A DNA stretch of 64,000 nucleotides from Mercurialis annua (lineage: Eukaryota > Streptophyta > Magnoliopsida > Malpighiales > Euphorbiaceae): NCBI RefSeq assembly GCF_937616625.2, contig NC_065575.1:29077001-29141000 (forward strand), read 5' to 3'. The notes under the pieces are model-generated. The model had not been told where the DNA came from. It worked only from the letters and a program-made list of their open reading frames with translations, and ran no database searches. Shown one piece after another: positions 1 through 12,833 of the stretch. The position numbers and the translations under genes were made by a program. The stretch's first letter is position 1, and each line of letters starts with the position of its first letter.

Positions 1-767
1 CAAACGTTACGAAACAAATCCAAACGTTTCAACTTTTTAACGATTTAAGCCAAACGTTTAGAAACGTTACAAAACAAATCAGAATGTTTCACCTTTTTAG
101 CGATTTAATCCAAACGTTTACAAACATTACGAAACAAATCCGAACGTTTTACCTTTTTAGCAATTTAATCCAAACGTTTCACTTTTTAGCAGTTTAAGCC
201 AAACGTTCACAAACGTTATAAAACAAATCCAAACGTTTAAAATGTTACGAAACAAATCCAAACGTTTCCCCTTTTTAGCAATTTAAGCCAAACGTTTACA
301 AACGTTACGAAACAAAACCAAACATTTAAAAAGTTTCGAAACAAATCCAAACGTTTCACCTTTTTAGCAATTTAAGCCAAACATTTAAAAACGTTACAAC
401 ACAAATCCAAACGTTTCACCTTTTTAGCGATTGAAGCCAAGCGTTAAAAAAGGTACGAAACAAATCCAAGCGTTTAAAACCTTACGAAACAAATCCAAAC
501 ATTTCACCTTTAAAGCAATTTAAGCCAAACGTTTACAAACGTTACAAAACAAATCCAAACGTTTCACCTTTTTAGCGATTTCAGCCAAATGTTTACATAC
601 GTTACAATACAAATCCATAGCGTTTAAAACGTTATGAAACAAATCCAAACGTTTTTCCTTTTTAGCGATTTAAGCCAAACATTTACAGATGTTATACATA
701 ACAAAACCAAACGTTTACAAACGTCACGAAATAAATCCAAACGTTTCACCTTTTCACCGATTGAAGC

Positions 768-3700
768 CAAACATTACGAAACAAATCCAAACATTTCACC
801 TTTTTAGCAATTTAAGCCAAACGTTTACAAACATAATGAAAAAAATCCAAACGTTTCACCTTTTTAGCAATTTAAGCCAAATATTTACAAACAATACAAA
901 ACAAATCCAAACGTTTCACCTTTTTAACGATTTATGCCAAGCGTTTACAACCGTTACGAAACAAATCCAAATGTTTCACCTTTTTAGCGATTGAAACCAA
1001 ACATTTACAAACGTTATGAAACAAAACTAAACGTGTAAAACGTTTCGAAACAAATCCAAACGTTTCACCTTTTTAGCAATTTAAGCCAAACGTTTCACTT
1101 TTTTAGCGATTTAAGCCAAACGTTTACATACGTTACAAAACAAATCCAAACGCTTTTTTAGCGATTTAAGCCAAATGTTTACAAACGTTACAAAACAAAT
1201 TCAAGTGTTTAAAACGTTACGAAACAAATCCAAACGTTTTACTTATTAGTGAATTAAGCCAAACGTGTACAAACGTTACAAAACAAATCCAAATATTTAC
1301 AAACGTTACAAAACAAATCCAAACGTTTCACCTTTTTTGCTATTTAAGCCAAACGTTTACAAACGTTACGAAACAAAACCAAACGTTTCACCTTTTTAGC
1401 AATTTAAGCCAAACGTTTACAAACGTTGCGGAACAAATCTAAACGTTTCACCTTTTTAGCAATTTAAGTCAAACATTTACAAACGTTACGAAACAAATCC
1501 AAAACTTTCACCTTTTTAGCAATTGAAGTCAAACATTTACAAAAGTTACGATACAAATCCAAACATTTCACCTTTTTAGCAATTTAAGCCAATTGTTAAC
1601 AAACGTTACAAAATAAATCCAAACATTTCAACTTTTTAGCGATTTAAGCCAAACGTTTCAAAACAAATCCAAACGTTTAAAATGTTACAAAAGAAATCCA
1701 AACGTTTCACCTACTTAGCGATTTAAGCCAAACAATTACAAATGTTACGAAACAAAACCAAACGTTTCCCAAAGCCAAATGATTACAAACGTTACAAACA
1801 AAATCCAAACATTTCAACCTTTAGAGATTTAAGCCAAATATTTAAAAACGTTACAAAACAAATCCAAACATTTCACCTTTTTAGCAATTTAAGCCAAACG
1901 TTAACAAACGTTACGAAACAAATCCAAACGTTTCACCTTTTTAACGATTTAAGCAAAACGTTTACAAACGTTACAAAACAAATCCGAATGTTTCACCTTC
2001 ATAGAGATTTAATCCAAACATTTACAAACATTACGAAACAAATCCGAAAATTTTACCTTTTTAGCAATTTAATCCAAACGTTTCACCTTTTTAGCAGTTT
2101 AAGCCAAACGTTCACAAACGTTATAATACAAATCCAAACGTTTAAAACCTTACGAAACAAATCCAAACGTTTCACCTTTTTAGCGATTTAAGCCAAACGT
2201 TTACAAACGTTATACATAACAAAAACAAAACGTTTACAAACGTCACGAAATAAATCCAAACGTTTCACCTTTTCACTGATTGAAGCCAAACATTTAAAAA
2301 CGTTACAACACAAATTCAAACGTTTCACCTTTTTAGCGATTGAAGCCAAGCGTTAAAAAAGGTACGAAACAAATCCAAGCGTTTAAAACCTTACGAAACA
2401 AATCCAAATGTTTCACCTTTAAAGTAATTTAAGCCAAACGTTTACAAACGTTACAAAACAAATCCAAACGTTTCACCTTTTTAGCGATTTCAGCCAAATG
2501 TTTACATACGTTACAATACAAATCCATAGCCTTTAAAGTGTTACGAAACAAATCCAAACGTTTCACCTTTTTAGCGGTTTAAGCCAAACATTTAAAAACG
2601 TTACAACACAAATCCAAACGTTTCACCTTTTTAGCAATTGAAGCCAAGCGATAAAAAAGGTACGAAACAAATCCAAGCGTTTAAAACCTTACGAAACAAA
2701 TCCAAATGTTTCACCTTTAAAGCAATTTAAGCCAAATGTTTACAAACGTTACAAAACAAATCCAAACGTTTCACCTTTTTAGCGATTTTAGCTAAATGTT
2801 TACATACGTTACAATACAAATCCATAGCGTTTAAAGCGTTACGAAACAAATCCAAACGTTTCACCTTTTTAGCGGTTTAAGCCAAACATTTACAACTGTT
2901 ATACATAACAAAACCAAACGTTTACAAACGTCACGAAATAAATCCAAACGTTTCACCTTTTCACCGATTGAAGCCAAACGTTACGAAACAAATCCAAACG
3001 TTTCACCTTTTTAGCAATTTAAGCCAAACGTTTACAAACATTATGAAAAAAATCCAAATGTTTCACCTTTTTAGCAATTTAAGCCAAATGTTTACAAACA
3101 ATACAAAACAAATCCAAACGTTTCACCTTTTTGACGATTTAAGCCAAGCGTTTACAAACGTTACGAAACGAATCCAAATGTTTCACCTTTTTAGCGATTG
3201 AAGCCAAACATTTACAAACGTTATGAAACAAAACTAAATGTTTAAAACGTTTCGAAACAAATCCAAACGTTTTTTTAGCGATTTAAGCCAAATGTTTGCA
3301 AACGTTACAAAACAAATCCAAGCGTTTAAAACGTTACGAAACAAATCCAAACGTTTCACCTTTTTAGCAAATTAAGCCAAACGTGTACAAACGTTACAAA
3401 ACAAATCCAAACGTTTACAAACGTTACGAAACAAATCCAAACGTTTCACCTTTTTAGCTATTTAAGCCAAACATTTACAAACGCTACAAAACAAAACCAA
3501 ACGTTTCACCTTTTTAGCAATTTAAGCCAAACGTTTACAAACGTTGCAGAACAAATCTAAACGTTTCACCTTTTTAGCAATTTAAGTCAAACGTTTACAA
3601 ACGTTACGAAACAAATCCAAACATTTCACCTTTTCACCGATTGAAGCCAAACGTTCATAAACTTTATGAAACAAATCCAAACGTTTCACCTTTTTAGCAA

Positions 3701-4290
3701 TTTAAGCCAAACGTTTACAAACCTTTTGAAAAAAATCCAAACGTTTCACCTTTTTAGCAATTAAAGCCAAATGTTTACAAACAATACAAAACAAATCCAA
3801 ACGTTTCGCCTTTTTAACGATTTAAGCCAAGCGTTTACAAACGTTACGAAACAAATCCAAATGTTTCACCTTTTTAGCGATTGAAGCCAAACATTTACAA
3901 ACATTATGAAACAAAACTAAACGTGTAAAACGTTTCGAAACAAATCCAAACGTTTCGCCTTTTTAGCAATTTAAGCCAAACGTTTCACCTTTTTAGTGAT
4001 TTAAGCCAAACGTTTACAAACGTTACAAAACAAATCCAAATGCTTTTTTAGCGATTTAAGCCAAATGTTTGCAAACGTTACAAAACAAATACAAGCATTT
4101 AAAACGTTACGAGACAAATCCAAACGTTTCACCTTTTTAGCGAATTAAGCCAAAAGTGTACAAACGTTACAAAACAAATCCAAACGTTTACAGACGTTAC
4201 GAAACAAATCCAAACGTTTCAGCTTTTTAGCTATTTAAGCCAAACGTTTACAAACGTTACGAAACAAAACCAAACGTTTCCCCTTTTTAG
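768..4290 (+). repeat. Segmental duplications of a multi-monomer block inside array A
   Basis: A block of roughly 0.6-0.7 kb containing unusual monomer variants recurs at about 768-1430, 2965-3635 and 3636-4290. Diagnostic variants include ACAAAACTAAACG followed by TAAAACGTTTCG (about 1021, 3226 and 3911) and an AACAATACAAAAC monomer (about 890, 3107 and 3780). A neighbouring variant, GTTATACATAAC followed by CGTCACGAAATAAATCC, occurs at 691, 2209 and 2898. Another, AAAAAAGGTACGAAAC, occurs near 445, 2353 and 2653. The shared variants show local amplification of multi-monomer segments rather than single-monomer turnover. Block edges are approximate because they were read by eye. Confidence 0.75.
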
Positions 4291-5707
4291 CAATTAAAGC
4301 CAAATGTTTACAAACAATGCAAAATAATTCCAAACGTTTCACCTTTTTAGCAATTTAAGCCAAACGTTTCACCTTTTTAGTGATTTATCCAAATGTTTCA
4401 CCTTTTTAGCGATTTAAGCCAAATGTTATCCAACAAATCCGAAAGTTTCACCTTTTTAGCAATTTATTCCAAACGTTTCACCTTTTTAGCAATTTAGTCC
4501 AAACGTTTCCAAACGTTATAAACAAATCCAAACGTTTCCCCTTTTTAGTGATTGAAGCCAAACGTTTACAAACGTTACCAAACAAATCCAAACATTTCAC
4601 CTTTTAAGCAATTTACTCCAAACGTTTCACCTTTTAAGTGATTAAAGCCAAACGTTTAAAAACGTTGCAAAATAAGTTCAAACGTTTGTAAACGTTTCAC
4701 CTTTTTTAGCGATTTAAACCAAACATTTACAAACGTTACAAAACAAATCCAATCTTTTAAAACGTTATAAAAAAATCCAAACGTTTCACTTTTTTAGCGA
4801 TTTAAGCTAAATATTTATAAATTTTACAGAACAAATCCAAAATATAAGCCAAACGTTTACAAATATTACAAAACAAATCCAAACATTTCATTTTTTTAGC
4901 AATTTAAGAAAAACATTAACAAACTTTACAAAACAAATCGAAACGTTTCACCTTTTTAGCAATTTAAGCCAAACGTTTATAAAAGTTACGAAACAAATTC
5001 AAACGTTTCGCCATTTTAGCGATTGAAGTCAAATGTTACGAAGCAAAACCAAATGTTTCACCTTTTTAGCGATTTAAGCCAAATGTTTACAAACGTTGCA
5101 AAACAAATCCAAACGTTTCACCTTTTTAGTGATTTAAGCCAAACGTTTACAAACGTTACAAAAAAAATCCAAACGTTTCCCTTTTTTAGAGATTGAAGCC
5201 AAAGGTTTTAAAACTTTACGAGACAAATCCAAACGTTTACAAACGTTACATAACAAATCCAAACGTTTAAAAGTTTATGAAACTAATCCAAACGTTTCCC
5301 TTTTAAGCCAAACGTTACAAAACAAATCCAATGTTTCACCTTTTTAGCTGTTTAAGCCAAACGTTTACAAACGTTACAAAACAAATCCAAACATTTCACT
5401 TTTTTAGCGATTTAAGCCAAACGTTTCATATTTACGAAACAAATCTAAACGTTTCACTCTTTTAGAAAACAAAACCAAACGTTTAATATGTTACGAAACA
5501 AATTGAAACGTTTTACGGTTTTAGTAATATAAGCAAAACATTTACAAACGTTACGAATCAAATACAAACGTTTCACCTTTTTAGCAATTTAAGCCAAATG
5601 TTTACAAACGTTACGAAACAAAACCAAACGTTGATTTATGCCAAACGTTTACAAACGTTACAAAATAAAACCAAACCTTTACAAACGTTACGAAACAAAA
5701 CCAAACG

Positions 5708-5746
5708 TTTTTTAATGTTTGGCTTAAATTGCTAAAAAGGTGAAAC
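5708..5746 (-). repeat. Micro-inversion within forward satellite array
   Basis: About 40 bp read in reverse orientation (GTTTGGCTTAAATTGCTAAA) inside an otherwise forward array. The left edge falls beside an AACGTT palindrome. The right edge is GGTGAAAC joined to AAATCC, where GAAAC is common to reverse monomers (GGTGAAACG) and forward monomers (ACGAAACAAATCC). Confidence 0.8.
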
Positions 5747-6099
5747 AAATCCAAATGTTTCACCTTTTTAGTGATTGAAGCCAAATGTTTACAAATGTTA
5801 CAAAAAAAAGCCAAATGTTTCACCTTTTTAGCGATTTAAGCCAAACGTTTACAAATGTTACACAACAAATCCAAACGTTTACAAATGTTACGAAAAAAAC
5901 CAAACTTTTAACCTTTTTAGCGATTTAAGCCAATCGTTTACAAACGTTACAAAAAAATCCAAATGTTTATAACGTTTCGAAACAAATCCAAACGTTTCAC
6001 CTTTTTGGCAATATAAGCCAAGCGTTTACAAACGTTACAAAACAAATCTAAACGTTTCAACTTTTTAGCTATTTAAGCAAAACCTTAACAAATGTTAGG

Positions 6100-8310
6100 A
6101 AACAAATCCAAACGTTTCCCCTTTTTAGCGATTTAAGCCAAACGTTTACAAACGTTACAAAACAAATTCAAATGTTTCACCTTTTTAGCAACTTAAGCCA
6201 AATGTTACGAAACAAATCCGAACGTTTCATCTTTTTAGCAATTTAATCCAAACGTTTCACCTCTTTAGCGATTAAAGCTAAATGTTTACAAACGGTACAA
6301 AACAAATCCAAACGTTTGTAAACGTTTCACCTTTTTTAGCGATTGAAGCCAAACATTTACAAACGTTACAAAACAAATCCAAACGTTTGTAAACGTTTCA
6401 CCTTTTTTAGCGATTGAAGCCAAACATTTACAAATGTTACAAAACAAATCCAAACATTTAAAACGATACGAAACAAATCCAAACGTTTCACTGTTTTAGC
6501 GATTTAAGCCAAACATTTACAAACTTTACAAAACAAATCCAAACGTTTCACCTTTTTAGCAGTTTAAGCCAAACGTTTACAAACGTTACAAAGCAAATCC
6601 AAATGTTTCCCTCTTTTAGCGATTTAAGCCAAACGTTTAGTAACGTTACGAAACAAAACCAAGCATTTTCAATTTTTAGCGATTTAATACAAACGTCTAC
6701 AAACGTTACAAAACAAATCCAAAACGTTTCACCTTTTTATCGATTTAAGCCAAACGTTTACAATCATTACGAACCAAAACCAAACGTTTCACCTTTTTAG
6801 CAATTTAAGCCAAACGTTAACAAACATTACGAAACAAATCCAAACGTTTCCCCTTTTTAGCGATTTAAGCCAAACGTTTACAAACGTTACAAAACAAATT
6901 CAAATGTTTCACCTTTTTAGCAACTTAAGCCAAATGTTACGAAACAAATCCGAACGTTTCATCTTTTTAGCAATTTAATCCAAACGTTTCACCTCTTTAG
7001 CGATTAAAGCTAAATGTTTACAAACGGTACAAAACAAATCCAAACGTTTGTAAACGTTTCACCTTTTTTAGCGATTGAAGCCAAACATTTACAAACGTTA
7101 CAAAACAAATCCAAACGTTTGTAAACGTTTCACCTTTTTTAGCGATTGAAGCCAAACATTTACAAATGTTACAAAACAAATCCAAACATTTAAAACGATA
7201 CGAAACAAATCCAAACGTTTCACTGTTTTAGCGATTTAAGCCAAACATTTACAAACTTTACAAAACAAATCCAAACGTTTCACCTTTTTAGCAGTTTAAG
7301 CCAAACGTTTACAAACGTTACAAAGCAAATCCAAATGTTTCCCTCTTTTAGCGATTTAAGCCAAACGTTTAGTAACGTTACGAAACAAAACCAAGCATTT
7401 TCAATTTTTAGCGATTTAATACAAACGTCTACAAACGTTACAAAACAAATCCAAAACGTTTCACCTTTTTATCGATTTAAGCCAAACGTTTACAATCATT
7501 ACGAACCAAAACCAAACGTTTCACCTTTTTAGCAATTTAAGCCAAACGTTAACAAACATTACGAAACAAATCCAAACGTTTCCCCTTTTTAGCGATTTAA
7601 GCCAAACGTTTACAAACGTTACAAAACAAATTCAAATGTTTCACCTTTTTAGCAACTTAAGCCAAATGTTACGAAACAAATCCGAACGTTTCATCTTTTT
7701 AGCAATTTAATCCAAACGTTTCACCTCTTTAGCGATTAAAGCTAAATGTTTACAAACGGTACAAAACAAATCCAAACGTTTGTAAACGTTTCACCTTTTT
7801 TAGCGATTGAAGCCAAACATTTACAAACGTTACAAAACAAATCCAAACGTTTGTAAACGTTTCACCTTTTTTAGCGATTGAAGCCAAACATTTACAAATG
7901 TTACAAAACAAATCCAAACATTTAAAACGATACGAAACAAATCCAAACGTTTCACTGTTTTAGCGATTTAAGCCAAACATTTACAAACTTTACAAAACAA
8001 ATCCAAACGTTTCACCTTTTTAGCAGTTTAAGCCAAACGTTTACAAACGTTACAAAGCAAATCCAAACGTTTCCCTCTTTTAGCAATTTAAGCCAAACGT
8101 TTAGTAACGTTACGAAAAAAAACCAAGCATTTTCAATTTTTAGCGATTTAATACAAACGTCTACAAACGTTACAAAACAAATCCAAAACGTTTCACCTTT
8201 TTATCGATTTAAGCCAAACGTTTACAATCATTACGAACCAAAACCAAACGTTTCACCTTTTTAGCAATTTAAGCCAAACGTTAACAAACATTACGAAACA
8301 AATCCAAACG
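6100..8310 (+). repeat. 732-bp higher-order repeat, three copies
   Basis: Three consecutive copies of a 12-monomer block with an exact 732-bp period: the same CTTTTTAGCG position occurs at 6121, 6853 and 7585. By eye the first two copies look identical. The third differs at a few sites, for example near 8067 (AATG to AACG), 8085 (GCGA to GCAA) and 8115. Such near-identity against the diverged surrounding monomers indicates a very recent amplification. Each unit carries a distinctive monomer with CTCTTTTAGCG, one with TTTATCGATTT and two GTTTGTAAACG insertions. Confidence 0.93.
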
Positions 8311-9990
8311 TTCACCTTTTTAGCAATTTAAACCAAACGTTTACAAACGTTACAAAACAAATCCAAATGTTTCCTTTTTTTAGAGATTTAAGCCAAACGT
8401 TACGAAACAAATTCAAACGTTTCATCTTTTTAGCGATTGAAGCCAAACGTTTACAAACGTTATGAAACAAAACCAAACGCTTCACCTTTTTAGCGATTTA
8501 AGCCAAACGTTTACAAACGTTTCAAAACAAATCCAAACGTATCACCTTTTTATTTATTTAAGCCAAACGTTTACAAATGTTACAAAACAAATCCAAACGT
8601 TTCCCCTTTTTAGAGATTGAAGCCAAAAGTTTTAAAACGTTACGAAACAAATCCAAACATTTCACCTTTTTTGCAATTTAATCCAAACGTTTCACCTTTT
8701 TAGCGATTGAAACCAAACGTTTACAAACGTTACAAAACAAATCCAAACGTTTGTAAACGTTTCACCTTTTTTATCGATTGAAGCCAAACATTTACAAACG
8801 TTACAAAACAAATCCAAACTTTTAAAACGTTACGCAACAAATCCAAACGTTTCACTTTTTTAGCGATTTAAGCCAAACGTTTACAAACGTTACAAAACAA
8901 ATCCAAACGTTTCCCCTTTTTAGCAGTTTAAGCCAAAAATTTACAAACATTATAAAACAAATCCAAACATTTCACTTTTTAGCGATTTAAGCCAAACATT
9001 TACAAATCTTACGAAACAAAACCAAACGTTTCACACTTTTAGCGATTTAATCCAGACGTCTACAAAAGTTTCAAAACAAATCCAAACGTTTCAACGTTTT
9101 AGCGATTTAAGCCAAACGTTTGTAAAAGTTATGAAACAAAACCAAACGTTTAACCTAATTAGCAATTGAAGCCAAAAGTTTACAAGCGTTACGAAACAAA
9201 TCCAAACGTTTCACCTTTTTAGCGACTTAAGCCAAAAATTTGCAAATGTTACAAAACAAATTCAAACGTTTCATCTTTTTAGCAATTTAAGACAAACGTT
9301 AACAAACATTAAGAAACGAATCCAAATGTTTCACCTTTTTATCAATTTAAACCAAATGTTTACAAACGTTACAAACCAAATCCAAACGTTTCACCTTTTT
9401 AACGATTTAAGTCTAACGTTTACAAACGTTATGAAAAAAATTCAAACGTTTCTCCTTTTTAACGATTGAAGCCAAACGTTTACAAACGTTACGAAACAAA
9501 ACCAAATAATTCACCTTTTTAGCGATTTAAGTTAAACGTTACAAAAAATCCAAACGTTTAAAACGTTACGAAACAAATCCAAACGTTTCCCCTTTTTAAC
9601 GATTGAAGTCAAATGCTTACAAATGTTACGAAACAAAACCAAATAATTCACCTTTTTAGCGATTTAAGTTAAACGTTTACAAATGTTACAAAAAAATCTA
9701 AACGTTTAAAACGTTACGAAACAAATCCAAACGTTTCACCTTTTTAGCGACTTAAGCCAAACCTTTACAAACGTTACGAAAACAAAATCAAACATTTAAA
9801 ACGTTACGAAACAAATCCAAACGTTTCACTTTTTTAACGATTTAAGTTAAACGTTTACAAACGTTACAAAACAAATCCAAACATTTCACCTTTTTGGCGA
9901 TTGAAGCCAAACGTTTATAAACATTACGAAACAAAACCAAACGTTTAAAACGTTACGAAAAAAATCCAAACGTTTCACCTTTTTAGCAAT

Positions 9991-10311
9991 TTGTAAACGT
10001 TTGGCTCAAATCTCTAAAAAGGTAAAACGTTTGGATTTGTTTTGTAACGTTTGTAAACATTTGGCTTAAATTGCTAAAAAGGCCAAACGTTTGGATTTGT
10101 TTGGTAACGTTTTAAACGTTTGGTTTTTTTCGTAACTTATGTAAATGTTAGGCTCCAATCGCTAAAAATATGAACATTTAGATTTGTTTTTTAAAATTCG
10201 TAAACATTCAGATTAAATCGATAAAAAGGTGAAACATTTCGATTTGTTTTTTTAACATTTGTAAACGTTTGGCTTGAATTGCTAAAAAGGTGAAACGTTG
10301 GGATTGGTTTC
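9991..10311 (-). repeat. Satellite array, reverse-orientation segment left of E1
   Basis: Monomers switch to the reverse strand (GTTTGGCTTAAATTGCTAAA type) near 9990. The junction reads TAGCAATTTGTAAACG, where ATTT is common to the two orientations. The segment runs into the left target duplication of E1. The same orientation continues on the far side of E1, so E1 inserted into this reverse block. Confidence 0.9.
10307..10311. repeat. Target-site duplication of E1, left copy
   Basis: GTTTC, identical to the five bases at 21428-21432 directly after the other LTR. GTTTC is ordinary satellite sequence (TTTGTTTCGTAACG), so the satellite was the target. Confidence 0.9.
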
Positions 10312-10491
10312 AGATAACAACATAGATGAACAATCTCTGAATAGGACATAAACCAGGTAAGGCAAACCATAAAACCACCCCAACCGGCCGACCAAGATAC
10401 ATAAACAACAACATCTCGTCCCAACCGAGCATGATATATTGCATCACCATCTCGGGCAAGCCGAACAGAACACACAACGAGCAGCATACAC

Positions 10492-10587
10492 GGGAATACT
10501 ATCTCGCTTTCACCGAACAACAAACATGGGAATACTATCTCGGTTTCACCGAACAACATACATGGAAATACCATCTCGGTCTCACCC
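10492..10587 (+). repeat. 36-bp tandem repeat in the E1 5' LTR (about 2.7 copies)
   Basis: Units start with GGGAATACTATCTCG and include TTTCACCGAACAACA. Copies begin near 10492, 10528 and 10564, and the last is partial. The same array sits in the 3' LTR at 20969-21064. It lies upstream of the TATA box in U3, so it could be an enhancer-like repeat; this role is inference. The period is a multiple of three, which explains the open frames seen here on both strands. Confidence 0.85.
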
Positions 10588-10718
10588 GTGTTCACCTTTC
10601 ACTGAGTACAACGACAAAACCTGTCAGAACGTACCCTGACATTCCAGAAAATATCTGCACAAACCAAGAGAATGAAAACAGGTCTGTCGGCCCAGACAAA
10701 GAGGAACAAAAGACATAG

Positions 10719-10725
10719 TATAAAA
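10719..10725 (+). promoter_or_regulatory. TATA box of the E1 5' LTR
   Basis: TATAAAA within AGTATAAAAGGCTAAG, followed by pyrimidine-rich sequence suitable for initiation about 30 bp downstream. The matching site in the 3' LTR reads TATGAAA (21196-21202), so only the 5' LTR keeps a good TATA box. Confidence 0.7.
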
Positions 10726-10952
10726 GGCTAAGAAAATGTAGGTAAGAAGGTTAATTCTCTTTTTTCTCTCAACTCATTACTCACTTTCACTTCTTATTCT
10801 TTCTCTCACTAAACATCAACTAACTAGACCGTCGGAGTGGTTTGCCGGACTCCCCTTCCGGCATCCTTCTTACGGTTGTGATGTGCGTTTCAGGTACGGT
10901 CTTGAAGCTTCGGCCGGATCAGAGTTTCGCCGCCATTTCACAAGTTATCATC

Positions 10953-10970
10953 TGGCGCCGTCTGTGGGAA
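10953..10970 (+). other. E1 primer binding site
   Basis: TGGCGCCGTCTGTGGGA begins two bases after the 5' LTR. Its first nine bases match the complement of the plant tRNA-Asp 3' end; the remainder matches less well. This TGGCGCCGTC type of site is common in Tat-lineage elements. The cognate tRNA should be treated as probable, not proven. Confidence 0.8.
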
Positions 10971-11018
10971 AAAAAGTAAGAAAGTTTCCCCCTTTCTATC
11001 TCACTAGAGGGCGATAGG

Positions 11019-12806
11019 ATGAGCAGAGTAGAGGGACATGATCCCGCCACCAAAGAATATGGTACACACGATAATAGGACCGGTGAGGGGCTCAATGCGC
11101 CTCCACGACGGGCCACAAGTGAAAGCTCGTTCTGCTCGGCCACCACGTCAGGAGGAGGCACCCACTTAGGCACTACATCCGGAGTCACCACTCAATACCC
11201 ATGGGGAATGCCACTGCCGGGAAACATTCCCCCAACCTCGTACTTCACACCAATGCAAAAAACTACCAAAAATGTTTCCCTAAGACCGGCGTAACTCCTA
11301 TCAATCTCACATTCACTCCAAGCACAACTCCCACCCCCATACCGACCGCAACAACTGAAATTTAAAACCTCACGCCAGCACAAATACAAGAATACATCGA
11401 GTCCATGCTCGACAATTAGCTTTCCTCCAGCAAGTGCAGCAAGCCTATACTCGACCAACCGCCGCCGCCACATCTCAAGGGAATATCACCACCCCGCCAT
11501 ACGTACCGGCCGCACCACCCCATCCACATGAATTCTAACAAGGCCAAACAACACCTGAGGAAGCAAACCGCGAGAAAGGTCCAGCTGAGGAAAACTTAAA
11601 ACAAGGGCAGGGGATACAAACCGGGCATAAAACACCAGAGGGGCAGAAAAAAGTACCAAAACGAGTAGAAATCGAAGAAAGCGTGCACAGCTGAAGTGCC
11701 GATTCACCGAAAAAAGGAATGTAGAGCAAGAAATCACTGAAAGGGTAAGAACGGAGATAGAAAAATTCAGAAGGAAAGAACCGAGAAATACAAGCTTTTT
11801 GAACATCAGCAACCCACTCTCAGCCGAGATACGAGACGAGCCTTTCCCGCTGAACTGTAAAACACCACAGTTGGACGACTACAATGGCACAGGGGACCCA
11901 GTCACACACTTAAGCTGTTTCGAGGTGGTTGTGATGGTGTAAAGCCTATCCGAAGCCGCCGTCTGCAAACTCTTCCCGACAACCCTGAATGGACCAGCTG
12001 CAATCTGGTATCAAAGCCTGAAAGAAGCCTCTATTCGAAGTTTTGATGAGCTAGCAAGAGCTTTCCGAACTCATTTCGCACCGAGCATACAGCGGAAGAA
12101 AAAGTACAGTGATCTAAAACTTTGCTACCAAAAGCCAGGGGAAAGTTTGCAAAGTTATATCGGCAGATTCAATGTCGAAGCGGTCGAAGTAGGAAACTTG
12201 AATGACGACACCATGATAGATGCAATGAAAGATAACACAACAATGATGGCATTTCGAGATAACCTAATAACAAATCCGGTGCAAACCTACTCCCAGCTCA
12301 TGGACCGAGCCTAGAATTATATCAACTTGGACGAAGAACAACGACGAAAGGCTACACAGACGACTACACAATTTTAAGCACCGAGGCCCAATTTCAGTCA
12401 GATGGTTAGACAAGATTGGTTCAGGCCGAGAAATCAGCAGCAACCCGTTCCACCACGAATGGAACCACACCGACTAGTGAAGGTAGAAGACCAAGCTTTT
12501 ATCCCACTCAACATACCAAGATCACACATTCTAATGTGGATCCAAAACAATAATGAACCAGTAAGATACCCACCGAAGCTACAGTATGAGGGAGACATGA
12601 AAAAATATTGCCAATTTCATGATGGCCACGGCCATGTCACCGATGAGTGTGGAAGTCTAAAGAAAGAAATTGACCGATTGGTGCAAGTCGGTCGTTTAAA
12701 AGACTTTGTAGAACAGAAAAAAAACTACAACTCGGGGGAAAGCAACCGAGGAAGCCATAGCGGAAAAAGAGAGGAGGCACCACCACCGAAGAGACAAAAT
12801 GTATAA
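11019..12806 (+). pseudogene. gag: E1 gag, inactivated
   Basis: Gag would form the virus-like particle and bind the element RNA. The first ATG after the PBS leader is at 11019 (MSRVEGHDPATKEY). The central retrotransposon gag domain is recognisable at about 11820-12320 (DDYNGTGDPVTHL, then GPAAIWYQSL and FRTHF). The nucleic-acid-binding knuckle lies at 12609-12650 with spacing C-x2-H-x4-H-x4-C (CQFHDGHGHVTDEC), which is usual for Tat elements. It is followed by LKKEIDRLVQVGRLKDFV. Stops interrupt the main frame at 11292, 11940, 12312, 12375 and 12804. The last is followed by readable protein leading into protease, so gag and pol share a frame as one polyprotein. Between 11295 and 11820 readable fragments lie in other frames, so indels are also present. 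Two of the stops look like CAA/CAG to TAA/TAG changes. Confidence 0.88.
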
Positions 12807-12833
12807 GGGCTAATTAACACCATAGCAGGCGGG

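Larger units (their letters stand above)
1..9990 (+). repeat. 60-bp satellite array A, forward orientation
   Basis: This is a tandem array of an AT-rich monomer of about 60 bp. Recurring blocks are CAAACGTTTACAAACGTTAC, AAATCCAAACGTTTCACC and TTTTTAGCGATTTAAGC, followed by the next CAAACG. Monomers are diverged from one another: common changes are AACGTT to AACATT or AATGTT, CGAAAC to CAAAAC, GCGATT to GCAATT, and shortened monomers lacking one block. Because 60 is a multiple of three, one frame per strand often stays open and translates to a 20-residue repeating peptide; this is not taken as coding. No other gene or element is visible here apart from a small inversion near 5708-5746. Forward orientation is defined here as the strand reading TTTTTAGCGATTTAAGC. 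Confidence 0.97.
10312..10950 (+). repeat. E1 5' LTR
   Basis: This 639-bp LTR aligns without gaps to 20789-21427. Its first base is A where the other LTR has T, so the canonical TG start has become AG; it ends in TTATCA. It contains a TATA box, a 36-bp tandem repeat and CT-rich stretches downstream of the TATA box. By hand count it differs from the 3' LTR at about 34 sites. Confidence 0.95.

Noticed and set aside
1..10311. Possible CRISPR-like array because of regular short repeats
   Set aside because: There are no unique spacers; the whole 60-bp unit repeats and diverges gradually, as in a plant satellite.
10431..10718. Open frames in the E1 LTRs (also 10191-10595 and 20713-21195)
   Set aside because: They result from the 36-bp tandem repeat inside U3 and overlap on both strands within a regulatory region.
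11192..11812. Minus-strand frames opposite E1 gag
   Set aside because: Shadows of the gag region. The only minus-strand frame with domain content, splice sites and a promoter is the aORF further downstream.
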